Origin: Bacillus sp. Cs-700
GTDB taxonomy: Bacteria > Bacillota > Bacilli > Bacillales > Guptibacillaceae
Reading direction: 5' to 3'
Assembly (NCBI RefSeq): GCF_011082085.1
Contig: NZ_CP041063.1
Span: 4,202,001 to 4,266,000, forward strand
DNA: 64,000 bases
Shown here: in pieces, positions 63,573 through 64,000 of the stretch
Position numbering within the stretch: position 1 is the first letter of the stretch
Layout: the number at the start of each line of letters is the position of its first letter
Notes under the pieces: model-generated
Told to the model about the DNA's origin: nothing
Seen by the model: the letters and a program-made list of their open reading frames with translations, nothing else
Databases searched by the model: none
Translations under genes and position numbers: made by a program

Positions 63573-63797
63573 TTAAAAGGGTTTATTGGATACTTCATGG
63601 CTAAGTTCTTGAATGACTTCCTGGTATGAAGTGAGCTGTTCTTTTTCAGCGCTAGTTGATTGATGGAAAGCTGCAGAAAGATTGTTAAGGGCCACGTTGA
63701 TTTGATTTTGTGCATCTGGATGTCCGCTTGTAGCCATTTGTTCTGCTCTTTCTACCGCTTCACGCGCTAGTTGGAAATAACGATTTCCCATCTTCAT
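63573..63797 (-). CDS. small helical protein, DUF3813-like
   Basis: This helical soluble protein of 74 residues opens MKMGNRYFQLAREAVERAEQ and contains AALNNLSAAFHQST-type sequence (VALNNLSAAFHQSTSAEKEQL). It resembles small Bacillus proteins grouped as DUF3813; that assignment is tentative. Its ATG overlaps the stop of the preceding small gene (ATGA), pointing to translational coupling. An alternative ATG lies two codons later. The function is unknown. Confidence 0.7.
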   Translation of the reverse strand: MKMGNRYFQLAREAVERAEQMATSGHPDAQNQINVALNNLSAAFHQSTSAEKEQLTSYQEVIQELSHEVSNKPF

Positions 63798-63937
63798 TCA
63801 CCACCAGACAAATTTTCTTGTTGCTGTTTCTTTCTTTGCTGACTGCTTAAACTTGTCAGGTCGTGCTGATCCATGTTTTGAACGGCACGATCTGCGCCTT
63901 CTTTTATCATTCGCTTTGTTTTGCTGTTCTTTGCCAT
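63794..63937 (-). CDS. small basic hydrophilic protein
   Basis: This 47-residue protein begins MAKNSKTKRMIKEGADRAV and has a Gln/Lys-rich C terminus (SSQQRKKQQQENLSGGE). It is highly charged, without membrane segments or cysteines. GGAGGG 7 bp before the ATG and the ATGA overlap with the following small gene support it as real. I do not recognise the family; small proteins of this composition are common in spores, but that is only a guess. Confidence 0.65.
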   Translation of the reverse strand: MAKNSKTKRMIKEGADRAVQNMDQHDLTSLSSQQRKKQQQENLSGGE

Positions 63938-64000
63938 GATTGAATCCCTCCCTTTCCTTTATAGGATGAGTTCATCAATCAGTTATTATTCTGTATTGAT

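Overview
The window comes from a spore-forming, low-GC Bacillaceae chromosome. Evidence for this is a complete cotJABC spore-coat operon, a Spo0E-type phosphatase, an AsnO-type sporulation asparagine synthetase, two orphan phosphorelay-style histidine kinases, AddAB rather than RecBCD, and good Shine-Dalgarno sites with GTG and TTG starts. The stretch addB-addA-sbcD-sbcC ... yisK ... yisL ... asnO follows the order of the Bacillus subtilis yis region. The gerP cluster expected there is absent, and other genes sit in its place. I cannot fix the genus; a marine or alkaliphilic Bacillus relative would fit.

Layout. 0-7 kb: a small unknown protein, an amino-acid ABC importer (binding protein and permease, no ATPase), a SurA/PrsA-like lipoprotein, an HD hydrolase with a GNAT enzyme, a Spo0E-like protein and a three-PAS histidine kinase. 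7-12.6 kb: a DUF3891 protein, a PrcB_C lipoprotein, two unknown membrane-anchored extracytoplasmic proteins, a flavin-fold protein and a VTT/DedA membrane protein. 12.6-14.3 kb: repeat block A, then cotJABC. 14.5-26.3 kb: addBA and sbcDC for double-strand break processing. 26.5-30.8 kb: a Yip1-like protein with a HlyD adaptor, yisK and gabD. 30.9-40.1 kb: rocD, yisL, a FIST-PAS-GGDEF-EAL protein behind a sigma-D promoter, then a flavin monooxygenase, a methyltransferase and asnO. 40.1-42.8 kb: repeat block B, then glnK-amt with two TnrA/GlnR boxes. 43-49.8 kb: a maltodextrin locus (GH13 enzyme diverging from mdxEFG, plus a LacI-type regulator) with several LacI/CcpA operators. 49.8-52.4 kb: a Ku-LigD end-joining operon in which LigD is split into two overlapping genes. 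52.5-58.5 kb: a stress-type SDR, a second orphan kinase, and a TPP-riboswitch operon (tenA-ykoE-ykoD-ykoC). 58.5-64 kb: DUF3941, DegV, YitT, repeat block C, an NFU-N protein, a GNAT enzyme, a PP-loop ATPase with a degenerate SGNH protein, and two small proteins.

The most unusual element is a family of repeats of about 119 bp present as three blocks (12.6, 40.2 and 60.8 kb). Each unit folds into one long imperfect hairpin. Unit types differ in sequence in both arms at once, so pairing is kept, which is strong internal evidence for selection on structure. All three blocks lie between convergent genes. In the same orientation, each block starts 0-3 nt after the stop codon of one neighbour (cotJC, amt, yitT), while the other neighbour has its own terminator. 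I know of no described function for such elements.
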